Part shown: piece after piece, positions 25,688 through 34,504 of the stretch
Position numbering within the stretch: the stretch's first letter is position 1
How the letters are laid out: the number at the start of each line of letters is the position of its first letter
NCBI RefSeq assembly: GCF_033446605.1
Contig: NZ_JAWQUO010000004.1
Coordinates: 1-64,000 of the forward strand
From: Iodobacter sp025352645
GTDB taxonomy: Bacteria > Pseudomonadota > Gammaproteobacteria > Burkholderiales > Chitinibacteraceae
Length of the DNA stretch: 64,000 nucleotides
Direction of reading: 5' to 3'
The notes under the pieces: model-generated
Database searches by the model: none
The model's input: the letters and a program-made list of their open reading frames with translations, nothing else
What the model was told of the DNA's origin: nothing
Program-made: the position numbers and the translations under genes

Positions 25688-25742
25688 TAAAACCCAAATA
25701 TTGAACCACGGAGCACACAGAGAACACGGAGGCTCACAGAGA
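25688..25742 (+). repeat. Family A intergenic repeat, copy 5 (single arm)
   Basis: AACCCAAATATTGAACCACGG followed by AGCACACAGAGAACACGGAGG and CTCACAGAGAAA, beginning about 6 nt after the ftrB stop codon. A family B module begins 82 bp further on. Confidence 0.85.
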
Positions 25743-25823
25743 AATGCATGCTTTTTAAAAGCTATTTGATGTGAGTTTTTGAGAATTTCAAAATACAGTG
25801 TTCTGGGTTTATTACGCTATATG

Positions 25824-26060
25824 TGGCACGGGGCTTAAAAATCCCCTTGAAGCACGCCGAAGCGAGGAATAAGCGGCTCGGGGTTTCGGAAAAGGGGTAG
25901 CGAGGCAGCGAGCGAGCAGCCTTTTTCGCCGAGGTGATTATCCGCAGCGAGGGGCCTTCGTGCTGGTCGGGGCGGCCTTCTTTGCTTCCTTTCTTGGCCG
26001 TTCAAGAAAGGGAGTCCCACGCGGGGGACTCCCGCACCTAAATTAACGTGCCGAAGGCAC
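25824..26060 (+). repeat. Family B ~240-bp intergenic module, copy 2
   Basis: Runs from GGCACGGGGCTTAAAAATCC to GTGCCGAAGGCAC. It is closely similar over its whole length to copy 3 (30315-30547) and, more weakly, to copy 1. It includes TCGGGGTTTCGGAAAAGGGG, CAGCCTTTTTCGCCGAG and CCTTTCTTGGCCGTTCAAG. With family A copy 5 it fills most of the 521-bp gap inside the ftr cluster; nothing else is recognisable there except about 140 bp upstream of ftrC that could hold a promoter. Confidence 0.88.
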
Positions 26061-26203
26061 TAAAAAGACAAGAACTACGTAACTTTAGTGAAGTGTAAGG
26101 TGTTCTTGGCAGTAAAACTTAAGCCTTAAGTTACAGAGTTAAAGTCATCGTTATCGTTGCGGGTTACAAAGTGAGTTTGAAGAATTTTTAAAGGTTAAAG
26201 ACT

Positions 26204-27019
26204 ATGGAACAAGTCGCATTTATTGTCTGGCGTGAAAGCGTTGAGGCGTTGCTGGTGGTGGGGATTTTATATGCTTGGCTGCGCGCCAATCCGGTGGCTG
26301 GCCAACGTGGTATGGCTTATCTCTGGGGTGGTGTGGGCCTCGGTTTGGTGCTGTCGGGCTTGCTGGCGCTGACGCTATTAGGCGTTTCTAGCTGGCTAGA
26401 TGATACGGCTCAGGAGTATTTTCAGGCCGCAATGCCGCTCGTGGCTGCCGCGCTGATCGTGCAGATGGTGGTGTGGATGCGTAAAAATGGTCGTAGCCTT
26501 AAGCGTGAATTAGAAGGTGGCCTTGCCAGTAATGCGGCAGAAAAAAACTGGTGGGGCTTGTTGTTTTTAGTGGCTCTGGCCGTGGCGCGTGAAGGTAGTG
26601 AAACCGTGGTGTTTTTATACGGCAGCGTGGCCGGTAGCAGCAATGGTGGATCGCTTGCGCTTGCGGGCCTAGGTGGTTTTGTGGCGGCCATGGCAACCTT
26701 CCAGCTTTTGCAATTGGGCGGCAAATATATTTCTTGGCGTTGGTTTTTTAAGATTACTGAAATCTTGCTCTTGCTTCTGGCGGGCGCAATGTTGAATTCA
26801 GGCGTAGAGCATTTGATTGGCATGGGTGTTTTGCCTGCGATGATTGATCCGCTTTGGGATAGCTCGGCTTGGCTAGATGAAAGCATGGGCGTGGGTAAAT
26901 TACTGGCCGATTTTGCAGGCTATCGTTCGCACCCCGCTTTATCTTTGCTGGTAATTTGGAGTAGTTATTGGATTGCAAGCACTTGGCTGCTGCGCCGCGT
27001 GAGTCGTACAGGGCAATGA
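26204..27019 (+). CDS. ftrC: High-affinity iron permease FtrC (FTR1 family)
   Basis: Inner-membrane iron permease, 271 residues, about seven hydrophobic segments. The two FTR1 signature REXXE motifs are present: RESVE at residues 10-14 and REGSE at 129-133, each with the family's flanking hydrophobic residues. The ATG at 26204 lies 8 nt after an A-rich stretch with AAAGGTTAAAG as a possible ribosome site. It overlaps ftrD by 4 nt. Confidence 0.94.
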   Translation: MEQVAFIVWRESVEALLVVGILYAWLRANPVAGQRGMAYLWGGVGLGLVLSGLLALTLLGVSSWLDDTAQEYFQAAMPLVAAALIVQMVVWMRKNGRSLKRELEGGLASNAAEKNWWGLLFLVALAVAREGSETVVFLYGSVAGSSNGGSLALAGLGGFVAAMATFQLLQLGGKYISWRWFFKITEILLLLLAGAMLNSGVEHLIGMGVLPAMIDPLWDSSAWLDESMGVGKLLADFAGYRSHPALSLLVIWSSYWIASTWLLRRVSRTGQ

Positions 27020-28383
27020 CTATTTTGAATTCGCGTACCGCTCAGTTCGGTAACTTTTTAAGGGACCACGCGCATTGGCTGCGCAAGCTGCAATGGGTAG
27101 TGGTGTTCTTTTATTTATTTCTGCTGATTATCCCCACCATGGTCAGCTTGCCTGATGAAAGCGCGCGGGTTTTTAATCATCTGGTGATTTTTGCGCAGTT
27201 TGCATTTTGGGGGATCTGGTGGCCATTTGTGTTGATCTCCATGCTGCTGATGGGCCGTGTCTGGTGTGGCTGGTTTTGCCCTGAGGGCATGCTCACTGAA
27301 TGGGCCAGCGAGCGCGGGCGCAATCATCCCATCCCTCGCTGGATACGCTGGCAGGGCTGGCCCTTTGTGGCTTTTGCCTGTACCACCGTCTACGGTCAGC
27401 TGCTCAGCGTTTATCAATACCCGCTGGCGGCGATGTTGGTGCTGGGCGGATCAACGGTGGGGGCGCTGGGAGTGGGTTATTGGTATGGGCGCAGCAAGCG
27501 GGTGTGGTGCCGTTATCTCTGCCCTGTGAATGGCGTGTTTAACTTGTTAGCCAAGTTGGCTCCTTGGCATTACAAGGTGGATGTGGGCGCTTGGAAAACA
27601 CCGCAGCAGAAAGTGATTCCGGTTAACTGCGCGCCGCTCGTGCCGATGCGCAATATGCAAGGTGCTACCGAGTGCCATATGTGCGGGCGTTGCAGTGATT
27701 ATCGCGGCGCAATTGCCTTGAGCGTGCGCTCTCCCGAAGCCGAAATCACCCAAGTTGCCAAGGGTAGCGGCTGGGAAACCGTGCTGATTTTGTTTGGCCT
27801 GATGGGGCTGGCGGTGGGCGCGTTTCAGTGGACGGCAAGCCCGTGGCTGGTGGATGCCAAGCAGATGATGGCCGAGTGGCTGGTGAATCGCGAGATCTTC
27901 TGGCCACTGCAAGACAATGCGCCTTGGTGGATTCTGACGCATTACCCCGAGGTGAACGATAGCTTCTCTTGGCTAGATGGTGGCCTGATCGTGGCCTATA
28001 TTGGCGGCAGCATGTTGTTTTTGGGCAGTAGCCTGTACCTGTGTTTAAAGCTGGCAGATTGGATCTTGCCCAAGCGAGATGCTTTTAGCGTGCATAAGCT
28101 GACGCAATCCTTTATCCCTGCTGCGGCTTGTGGCGTGTTTTTAGGCTTGTCGGCGCTTACGGTGAATTTACTTAAGCATGAAGGCGTGGCAACAGCATGG
28201 GCACCTACCACCAGAGCAGTGTTATTAAGTCTGGCTTTGTTATGGTCGCTTAGATTATTTTGGCGTTTGGCTAGCCAACGCACGCTGCAATGGTGGCCAC
28301 GTTTAGGTGCGTTGGCATTGGCAAGTTTAGGCTTGGCTTTATATGGCTGGGCTTGGGTCTTATTGTTTTTTGTTTGGGCTTGA
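27016..28383 (+). CDS. ftrD: FtrD polyferredoxin-type membrane protein (NapH/CcoG-like)
   Basis: Membrane protein with iron-sulfur centres, 455 residues, that probably supplies electrons or completes the FtrC transport cycle. It carries CGWFCPEGML (cysteines 84 and 88), CRYLCPVNGVF and CHMCGRCSDYRG, giving the four-plus-cysteine pattern of 4Fe-4S polyferredoxins between transmembrane segments. Start is the ATG at 27016 in the ATGA overlap with ftrC; the open frame to 26968 lies inside ftrC and is not used. Confidence 0.9.
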   Translation: MTILNSRTAQFGNFLRDHAHWLRKLQWVVVFFYLFLLIIPTMVSLPDESARVFNHLVIFAQFAFWGIWWPFVLISMLLMGRVWCGWFCPEGMLTEWASERGRNHPIPRWIRWQGWPFVAFACTTVYGQLLSVYQYPLAAMLVLGGSTVGALGVGYWYGRSKRVWCRYLCPVNGVFNLLAKLAPWHYKVDVGAWKTPQQKVIPVNCAPLVPMRNMQGATECHMCGRCSDYRGAIALSVRSPEAEITQVAKGSGWETVLILFGLMGLAVGAFQWTASPWLVDAKQMMAEWLVNREIFWPLQDNAPWWILTHYPEVNDSFSWLDGGLIVAYIGGSMLFLGSSLYLCLKLADWILPKRDAFSVHKLTQSFIPAAACGVFLGLSALTVNLLKHEGVATAWAPTTRAVLLSLALLWSLRLFWRLASQRTLQWWPRLGALALASLGLALYGWAWVLLFFVWA

Positions 28384-28476
28384 GTCGTCTGAAAAAACAG
28401 CAGGCTCTTTGATCTTACACATTGAGTTCTGCTGCACCGCAACCTAAGCTGAAAGAACGATCTTAAGGGGACGGCG

Positions 28477-30192
28477 ATGTCAGATTTAAATTTTTTTGCA
28501 GAACAATCACAGCGTTATGCCGATTTACAGCACAAATTAAGGCAGTCGACCGATCCTTTTGGCCTGATGGCCAGCTCGCGCAAAGCGCAGCAAGCGTGGT
28601 TGCAAAACCCACAGGCCCTATCCAATGTGCTGTTTCGTTACGTGAATGACGTCACTAAATGGCAATCCTTTACCGCGCGGCGCTTTTGGGGCGAGGCGGA
28701 TAGCGATGTTTTTCCACCTCATCCAGAAGACGTGCGTTTTGCCGACCCCATCTGGAGCGATAACCCTTTTTGGGATGGCATTAAAGAGTGGTATTTGCTC
28801 AATACCCATTGGCTGCAAGATACGCTCTACGCCACGCCTGACATGGGCGAGCACGAAAGAAACCGTAGTGCATTTTGGCTGCGGCAAGTGCTCAATGCCG
28901 CAGCGCCAACCAATTTCTTACTGACTAATCCCGTGGCCATTGCCAAGGCATTAAGTACCAACGGTGAAAGCCTAGTCGCGGGGTTTAAAAACTTTAAGGA
29001 AGATAAAGCACGTGGTGATATCAGTATGACTGATATGAACGCGTTTAAGGTGGGTGAAAACCTAGCCACCACGGCGGGAGCGGTGGTGTATCGCGGCCGC
29101 TTGCTGGAAGTGTTGCATTATGAAGCCACTACACACACGGTGCACAGTGTGCCGTTGGTGCTGGTTTCCCCTTGGATTAATAAGTATTACATCCTTGATA
29201 TTAATGAGAAAAAAAGCTTGGTGAAGTATCTAACTGACCAAGGTTTCTCCGTATTTATTACTAGCTGGAAAAATCCCGATGGCAGCATGCGCGATGTGGC
29301 TTTTGATGATTATTTAAGCGATGGCGTGGCGCAAATTATTAAAGTAGCGCAAGAAATCAGCGGCAGCGAGCAGGTGCATTTGCTTGGCTATTGCTTAGGA
29401 GGCACGCTGGTGGCAACTTATCTGGCGTGGGCAAATCGGCAGATGCCGGGCAAAGTACCGGTGGTTTCCGCAACCTTACTCACCACGCTAACTGATTTTG
29501 AATACCCTGGTGATATCGAAGTCTTTTTGGATGAAGAGGGCCTTGATTTTATTGATAGTGTGATGGAGAAAAAAGGTTATCTGGATGGCAAAGATATGGC
29601 TGCCTCATTCAGAATGCTGCGCTCCAATAGCCTAATCTGGAATTACTGGGTGGATAATTACCTACTAGGCCAAACGCCGAGTGAATTTGATGTTTTATAT
29701 TGGAATATGGATTCCACTCGTATGCCAATGAAAATGCATCGCACCTATTTGCGCGAGTTATATTGGAAAAATAAACTGGTTCAGCCTGATGCTTTAGAAA
29801 TCTGCGGTCAAAAAATCGACTTAGGCCAAATTAAGCAGCCACTCTTTATGGTGGGCGCGGAAGAAGACCATATTGCTCCTTGGAAGCAGACCTATACGCT
29901 GGCTGATCGCAGCGGTGGCGATGTTACCTTTACCCTCTCTACATCCGGCCATATTATCGGCATCGTTAACCCGCCAGGCCCCACATCCAAACGTAGCTAC
30001 TGGCAGGGCGTGCCGAAAGCGGGTGAGAGCGCTGAAGACTTTTTAGCGCGGCAAAAAAAGGTAGCAGGCTCTTGGTGGCCTAACTGGGTGGAGTGGCTTA
30101 AACCGCAGTGTGGCGAGCAGGTAAAACCAAAACTATCCAGCCGCGCCCATCCTCAGCAAGGGGCTGCACCGGGGACTTATGTTTTGGAATAG
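28477..30192 (+). CDS. phaC: Class I poly(3-hydroxyalkanoate) synthase PhaC
   Basis: Polymerises (R)-3-hydroxyacyl-CoA to PHA storage polyester on granules. 571 residues, in the class I range. The lipase-like box is GYCLGG with the catalytic Cys306; the catalytic Asp is in AEEDHIAPW and the His in SGHIIGIVNPPG. The N-terminal PhaC_N region has the FWDGIKEWYLLNTHWL and AAAPTNFLLTNP stretches. An AGGGGA ribosome site precedes the ATG. No phaA, phaB or phasin gene is adjacent, so the substrate pathway is elsewhere. Family A and B repeats follow the stop codon. Confidence 0.96.
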   Translation: MSDLNFFAEQSQRYADLQHKLRQSTDPFGLMASSRKAQQAWLQNPQALSNVLFRYVNDVTKWQSFTARRFWGEADSDVFPPHPEDVRFADPIWSDNPFWDGIKEWYLLNTHWLQDTLYATPDMGEHERNRSAFWLRQVLNAAAPTNFLLTNPVAIAKALSTNGESLVAGFKNFKEDKARGDISMTDMNAFKVGENLATTAGAVVYRGRLLEVLHYEATTHTVHSVPLVLVSPWINKYYILDINEKKSLVKYLTDQGFSVFITSWKNPDGSMRDVAFDDYLSDGVAQIIKVAQEISGSEQVHLLGYCLGGTLVATYLAWANRQMPGKVPVVSATLLTTLTDFEYPGDIEVFLDEEGLDFIDSVMEKKGYLDGKDMAASFRMLRSNSLIWNYWVDNYLLGQTPSEFDVLYWNMDSTRMPMKMHRTYLRELYWKNKLVQPDALEICGQKIDLGQIKQPLFMVGAEEDHIAPWKQTYTLADRSGGDVTFTLSTSGHIIGIVNPPGPTSKRSYWQGVPKAGESAEDFLARQKKVAGSWWPNWVEWLKPQCGEQVKPKLSSRAHPQQGAAPGTYVLE

Positions 30193-30197
30193 TGGCT

Positions 30198-30256
30198 TAA
30201 AACCCAAATCTTGAACCACGGAGGCCACAGAGAACACGGAGTTTCACGGAGAAAAC
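30198..30256 (+). repeat. Family A intergenic repeat, copy 6 (single arm)
   Basis: AACCCAAATCTTGAACCACG followed by GAGGCCACAGAGAACACGG and AGTTTCACGGAGAAAA, beginning about 6 nt after the phaC stop. A family B module begins 59 bp further on. Confidence 0.88.
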
Positions 30257-30314
30257 CAGGTTTTTATTTAAGGATTTTTGAATCATAAAAATTTGGATTC
30301 ATATCGCAGCTCAT

Positions 30315-30547
30315 GGCACGGGGCTTAAATTTCCCCTTGAAGCCGCGACACGAAGAATAAGCGGATCGGGGTTTCGGAAAAGGGGGTGCGAGGCTTGCTC
30401 CCGCGCAGCCTTTTTCGCCGAGCCGATTATCTGCAGCGAGGGGCCTTCGTGTTTTTGAGTTTGTGGTTTTGCTTCCTTTCTTGGCCGTTCAAGAAAGGGA
30501 GTCCCACGCGGGGGATTCCCGCTCCTAAATCAACGTGCCGAAGGCAC
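30315..30547 (+). repeat. Family B ~240-bp intergenic module, copy 3
   Basis: GGCACGGGGCTTAAATTTCC through GTGCCGAAGGCAC, aligned by eye with copy 2 over its full length with scattered changes and a short indel region in the middle. Confidence 0.88.
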
Positions 30548-30823
30548 TAAAAATAGGGGGCGCTGCGTAACAGCGGTTAAGTAAAAACCACTACGGGTTT
30601 TAATTTATTCTAAGGCGGGCGGAAGCCCGCCTTAACACTTTGAGCCAGCTCAACGCTATCCGCGTTATCTCGTGTTAAAAATGATATGGTATTTTGATAT
30701 TGTTGCGAACACAGTCCCTCAGTGATAATGGGGGCAGCGATTTAGGCTTGGCCCCTTTGCCTTACGGTATCGGCGTCTAAAAAGACTTGATGATGATTGG
30801 CTTAATGCACACAAGGAAAAGAT
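30548..30823 (+). other. Transketolase leader region
   Basis: About 276 bp with no gene. A clean 11-bp hairpin (TAAGGCGGGC GGAA GCCCGCCTTA, 30611-30634) may end phaC transcripts, although no T-run follows. TTGCGA at about 30702 and TAATGG 17 nt later form a possible promoter. An AAGGAAAAG ribosome site precedes the transketolase ATG. Confidence 0.45.
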
Positions 30824-32818
30824 ATGGCAACGCGTAACGATTTAGCAAATGCAATCCGCGCTTTAGCAATGGATGCAGTTCAAAAGGCGAACTCCGGCCA
30901 TCCAGGCATGCCGATGGGTATGGCGGAAATTGGCTTGTCGCTGTGGGGCAACCACATGCGCTTTAATCCAGTGAACCCACATTGGGCTGATCGCGACCGT
31001 TTTATCTTATCTAACGGCCACGGCTCTATGCTGCAATATGCCTTGCTGCATCTGACTGGCTACGATGTATCGATGGATGATCTTAAAGCATTCCGTCAGT
31101 TTCACTCTAAAACGCCTGGCCACCCAGAGCTGCATTACACCCCTGGCGTAGAAACCACGACCGGCCCGCTGGGCCAAGGTATTACCAATGCAGTAGGTTT
31201 TGCGCTGGCAGAAAAACTATTGGCGCGCGATTTTAATAAGCCGGGCCTAGATATCGTTGATCACCACACCTATGTGTTCCTTGGCGATGGTTGCCTGATG
31301 GAAGGCATTAGTCACGAAGCTTGCGCTCTGGCTGGCACATGGGGCCTCGGTAAGCTGATTGCATTTTGGGACGATAACGGTATTTCTATTGACGGCCATG
31401 TAGAGGGCTGGTTTACCGACGATACCCCTAAGCGCTTTGAATCTTACAACTGGCATGTGCTATCGGTAGACGGCCACGATGTAGACGCGCTGGATGCAGC
31501 TATCGTTGCTGCTAAAGCGGTCACAGACAAGCCAACGCTGATCTGCTGCAAAACGATTATTGGTAAAGGCTCGCCAAATAAAGCCGCCAGCCACGATTGT
31601 CACGGCGCGCCACTTGGCGATGCTGAGATTGCCGCAACGCGCGCAGCCATTGGCTGGAACCACGGCCCGTTTGAAATCCCTGCCGATGTATACGCAGGCT
31701 GGGATAAAAAAGAATCTGGCGCTCGTTTAGAGTCCGATTGGGATGCCCTGTTTGCTAAGTACGCAGCAGCTTACCCAGCGGAAGCAGCAGAATTCAAACG
31801 CCGTATGAGCAATGAATTGCCAGCGAATTGGCAAGATGTGGTGAAAGCTGCGATTAACGATGCCAACACCAAGGCAGAAACAATCGCCTCACGTAAAGCA
31901 TCACAAAACGCGCTGAATGCCTATGCGCCACAAGTGCCAGAACTCCTTGGCGGCTCGGCTGATTTAACTGGCTCTAACCTGACCAACTGGAAAGGCTGCG
32001 TTTCACTGAAGCGTGAAGGCAATGAGCTGATTGGTAACCATATCAGCTACGGCGTGCGTGAATTTGGGATGAGCGCCATTATGAATGGTGTGGTGCTGCA
32101 CGGTGGTTTCCGCCCTTACGGCGCAACCTTCCTGATGTTCTGCGAATACGCGCTGAACGCGCTGCGCATGGCGTCCTTAATGAAGACCAATAACCTCTTC
32201 GTTTACACCCATGATTCGATTGGTTTGGGCGAAGATGGCCCAACGCATCAGCCGGTAGAGCAACTGCAAACCCTGCGCTGCATTCCAAACCACCATGTAT
32301 GGCGTCCATGCGACACCGTAGAATCGATGGTGGCTTGGGCTCATGCAATCGAACAAAAATCAACGCCTTCATCCCTGATCTTCAGCCGTCAAAACTTAAT
32401 GTTTATGGCGCGTGATGAAGCCACCATCGCCAATATCAAGAAAGGCGGCTATGTACTCAAAGACGTGGCAAACCCTGCTGTGGTGCTGATTGCTACTGGT
32501 TCTGAAGTTGAGCTGGCAGTAAAAGCTGCTGAAGCCTTGGCCGCAGAGGGTATTGCTGCTCGCGTGGTTTCTATGCCATCGACCAATGTATTTGATGCGC
32601 AAGATGCTGCTTATAAAGCCGCAGTATTACCACGCGGAGTAGCCCGTTTAGCGATTGAAGCTGGCACATCTGATTTCTGGCGCAAATACGTTGGCCTAGA
32701 AGGCGATGTTGTGGGCATGGATACTTTCGGTGAATCCGCTCCGGCTGGCTTGTTGTTCAAGCACTTTGGCTTTACGGTAGAAAATGTAGTGGCTAAGGCC
32801 AAAGCAATCATTGCTTAA
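30824..32818 (+). CDS. tkt: Transketolase
   Basis: Thiamine-diphosphate enzyme of the pentose phosphate pathway, moving two-carbon ketol units between sugar phosphates. 664 residues, the standard length. It starts with ANAIRALAMDAVQKANSGHP; the ThDP/Mg motif is GDGCLMEGISHEAC ... WDDNG. The second domain has FGMSAIMNGVVLHGGFRPYGATF and HDSIGLGEDGPTHQP. Monocistronic, with its own leader and terminator. Confidence 0.97.
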   Translation: MATRNDLANAIRALAMDAVQKANSGHPGMPMGMAEIGLSLWGNHMRFNPVNPHWADRDRFILSNGHGSMLQYALLHLTGYDVSMDDLKAFRQFHSKTPGHPELHYTPGVETTTGPLGQGITNAVGFALAEKLLARDFNKPGLDIVDHHTYVFLGDGCLMEGISHEACALAGTWGLGKLIAFWDDNGISIDGHVEGWFTDDTPKRFESYNWHVLSVDGHDVDALDAAIVAAKAVTDKPTLICCKTIIGKGSPNKAASHDCHGAPLGDAEIAATRAAIGWNHGPFEIPADVYAGWDKKESGARLESDWDALFAKYAAAYPAEAAEFKRRMSNELPANWQDVVKAAINDANTKAETIASRKASQNALNAYAPQVPELLGGSADLTGSNLTNWKGCVSLKREGNELIGNHISYGVREFGMSAIMNGVVLHGGFRPYGATFLMFCEYALNALRMASLMKTNNLFVYTHDSIGLGEDGPTHQPVEQLQTLRCIPNHHVWRPCDTVESMVAWAHAIEQKSTPSSLIFSRQNLMFMARDEATIANIKKGGYVLKDVANPAVVLIATGSEVELAVKAAEALAAEGIAARVVSMPSTNVFDAQDAAYKAAVLPRGVARLAIEAGTSDFWRKYVGLEGDVVGMDTFGESAPAGLLFKHFGFTVENVVAKAKAIIA

Positions 32819-32835
32819 TTGATTTTAGCTTTATA

Positions 32836-32865
32836 AAAAAACGGGCCACTTGGCCCGTTTTTTTA
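32836..32865 (+). terminator. Transketolase terminator
   Basis: ACGGGCC ACTT GGCCCGT followed by seven T and preceded by an A run, 18 nt after the stop codon. Confidence 0.92.
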
Positions 32866-33023
32866 CAATATTTTCCCTGATTAGGTCTCTAGCTTCATTT
32901 TTTTCCGCGTACCTTAGTTTGTTAATGTTAAGGGATATCCTTCTTAGGGGCGCAGCAAACAGCATCCCTATATTTTATTTTTTTGTAGTCAATGTTTTAC
33001 TCATGCCACTGCGCTCTATTTAT

Positions 33024-33524
33024 TTATAAATCAAGGGTAAATACGCTAGATACTTTTCCCTTGGAATAGGTCTCTACAAATTTAAAGCCAATACTCTGCA
33101 ATAGCTTAATTGAGCGCTGATTATCTTCGTCGGTGATGGCAAAGAGTTTAGTTAGGCCAAGTGTTTGTTTGGCGTAGGTTAGCGCGGCGCTTGCTGCCTC
33201 TTGCGCATATCCAAGGCCTGCGAATTGCGGTAATAAGGCATAGCCAAGATCGGCGTCAGCTAAATAATCGCGTTTAAAAAAGCCGCAAATGCCGATTGCC
33301 TCAGCCGTGCTATTTAAACGGACAATATAAGAACTATAGCCATATTGCTCTTGCATTTTAATGGGGCCTGCCAGCAAAAATTGTTTGGCTTGTTCTAATG
33401 TCCGAATTCCTCGGTCTCCAATATACTGATGCCAAGATGGATTATTAATCAGCTCTAAATAAAAAGGCGCATCTTCAAGGCTAATTTTATTTAAGTTTAA
33501 ACGCGGTGTAGTCATGATTTGCAT
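33024..33524 (-). CDS. GNAT-family N-acetyltransferase (RimJ/RimL type)
   Basis: 166 residues. The start TTPRLNLNKISLEDAPFYLELI, the motif ADLGYALLPQFAGLGYAQEA (acetyl-CoA-binding motif A) and LTKLFAITDEDNQRSIKLLQSIGFKF at the end are typical of ribosomal-protein-alanine-acetyltransferase-like proteins that modify proteins or small molecules. The acceptor is unknown. The ATG at 33524 or the one at 33515 could be used; ribosome sites are weak. It stands alone between a terminator and a cysteine-cluster gene on the same strand. Confidence 0.8.
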   Translation of the reverse strand: MQIMTTPRLNLNKISLEDAPFYLELINNPSWHQYIGDRGIRTLEQAKQFLLAGPIKMQEQYGYSSYIVRLNSTAEAIGICGFFKRDYLADADLGYALLPQFAGLGYAQEAASAALTYAKQTLGLTKLFAITDEDNQRSIKLLQSIGFKFVETYSKGKVSSVFTLDL

Positions 33525-33567
33525 TGTTTAAATCCATATGAAATAGCAGTGTTTTGATACTAACTAT

Positions 33568-33915
33568 TTACACTAAAACTTGGCGTGTTTCTTTGAAAAA
33601 CTGATGAATTTGCTGCTCAATTTTCTCATCAATCATCAACTGTGGCCGTTTGCCGTGTGGGCAGGCAAGCGCTGGCGTGGTGCCAAATAGCCGGCAAATC
33701 AGTGGGCGCTCCATATAAACCGTACAGCCTTGCTCGCCAAGATGCGGGCAGCTCAGATTTTCCAGTGCTTTTTCCTGTTCTGCGGCACTTTTGCGTGGCA
33801 GCCTCGCCATTTCCTCGCTAGAGGTGGTAACAGGCCCACAGCAGTCATGGCAGCCTGGAATACACTCGAAAGAGGGAATGCGCTGGCGAAAAAAACGGAT
33901 TTTGTTGCTATTCAT
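33568..33915 (-). CDS. YkgJ-family zinc/iron-chelating cysteine-cluster protein
   Basis: 115 residues. The CxxxCHDCCG cluster near residue 18, a CPHLGEQGCTVY motif and the CRLFGTTPALACPHG stretch define the YkgJ/CxxCxxCC domain, which binds a metal or Fe-S cluster. The biological role is unknown for this family. No obvious operon partner. Confidence 0.8.
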   Translation of the reverse strand: MNSNKIRFFRQRIPSFECIPGCHDCCGPVTTSSEEMARLPRKSAAEQEKALENLSCPHLGEQGCTVYMERPLICRLFGTTPALACPHGKRPQLMIDEKIEQQIHQFFKETRQVLV

Positions 33916-34140
33916 GAGGGCATATCGTTTTGGATGCAGAACGGCACCATTTTAAGGCAGTTTGTAGTGCGCTAGATGGGGAACATGACCGTTTGTCTTA
34001 AGGCTAGGCTGTGAATGTTGTTTTTTTTGCCGCGTTTACTTGAAATTTGTAGCAAAGGCATCATCTGTGGCCCTATAGCATGCGCACATATTGCGTTTTT
34101 TAATGATGCATTTTTAGCATCATACTTTGGAGTTTTAGAA

Positions 34141-34419
34141 ATGGTACAAGCCACAGCAAGCCACCTTTTAGTAAGCAGCGAAGCCAAATGTGAAGAACTG
34201 AAGCAGGAAATCTTGGCAGGTGCTGATTTTGCGGCCGTGGCTAAAAAGCACTCTAGCTGCCCTTCTTCTGCACAAGGCGGTGATCTGGGCTCGTTTGGCC
34301 CAGGCATGATGGTTCCAGAATTCGATAAAGTGGTGTTTTCTGCTCCACTGAACGAAGTTCAAGGCCCAGTAAAAACCCAATTCGGTTACCACTTGTTGAT
34401 CGTAAATAGCCGCGGTTAA
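34141..34419 (+). CDS. ppiC: Parvulin-type peptidyl-prolyl cis-trans isomerase PpiC
   Basis: A 92-residue single-domain cytoplasmic parvulin: ATASHLLVSSEAKCEELKQE, the FAAVAKKHSSCPSSAQGGDLG segment and FGYHLLIVNSR. The start at 34141 gives the standard family length; the open extension to 34015 is not conserved. It is followed by a bidirectional terminator shared with the convergent outer-membrane gene. Confidence 0.92.
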   Translation: MVQATASHLLVSSEAKCEELKQEILAGADFAAVAKKHSSCPSSAQGGDLGSFGPGMMVPEFDKVVFSAPLNEVQGPVKTQFGYHLLIVNSRG

Positions 34420-34442
34420 TCAGCATCTATTAAGCGGGTTAT

Positions 34443-34480
34443 AAAAAAAGCGCATTCCATATTGGAATGCGCTTTTTTAT
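34443..34480. terminator. Bidirectional terminator between ppiC and the porin-like gene
   Basis: AAAAAAGCGCATTCCATAT and TGGAATGCGCTTTTTT are perfect complements with A and T runs on both sides, lying between two convergent genes. Confidence 0.92.
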
Positions 34481-34504
34481 TTCTAAAAATAAATTAATTT
34501 ATTT

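Noticed and set aside
30548..30823. Possible riboswitch in the transketolase leader
   Set aside because: No conserved motif of a known class is visible; only a hairpin and a weak promoter match were seen.
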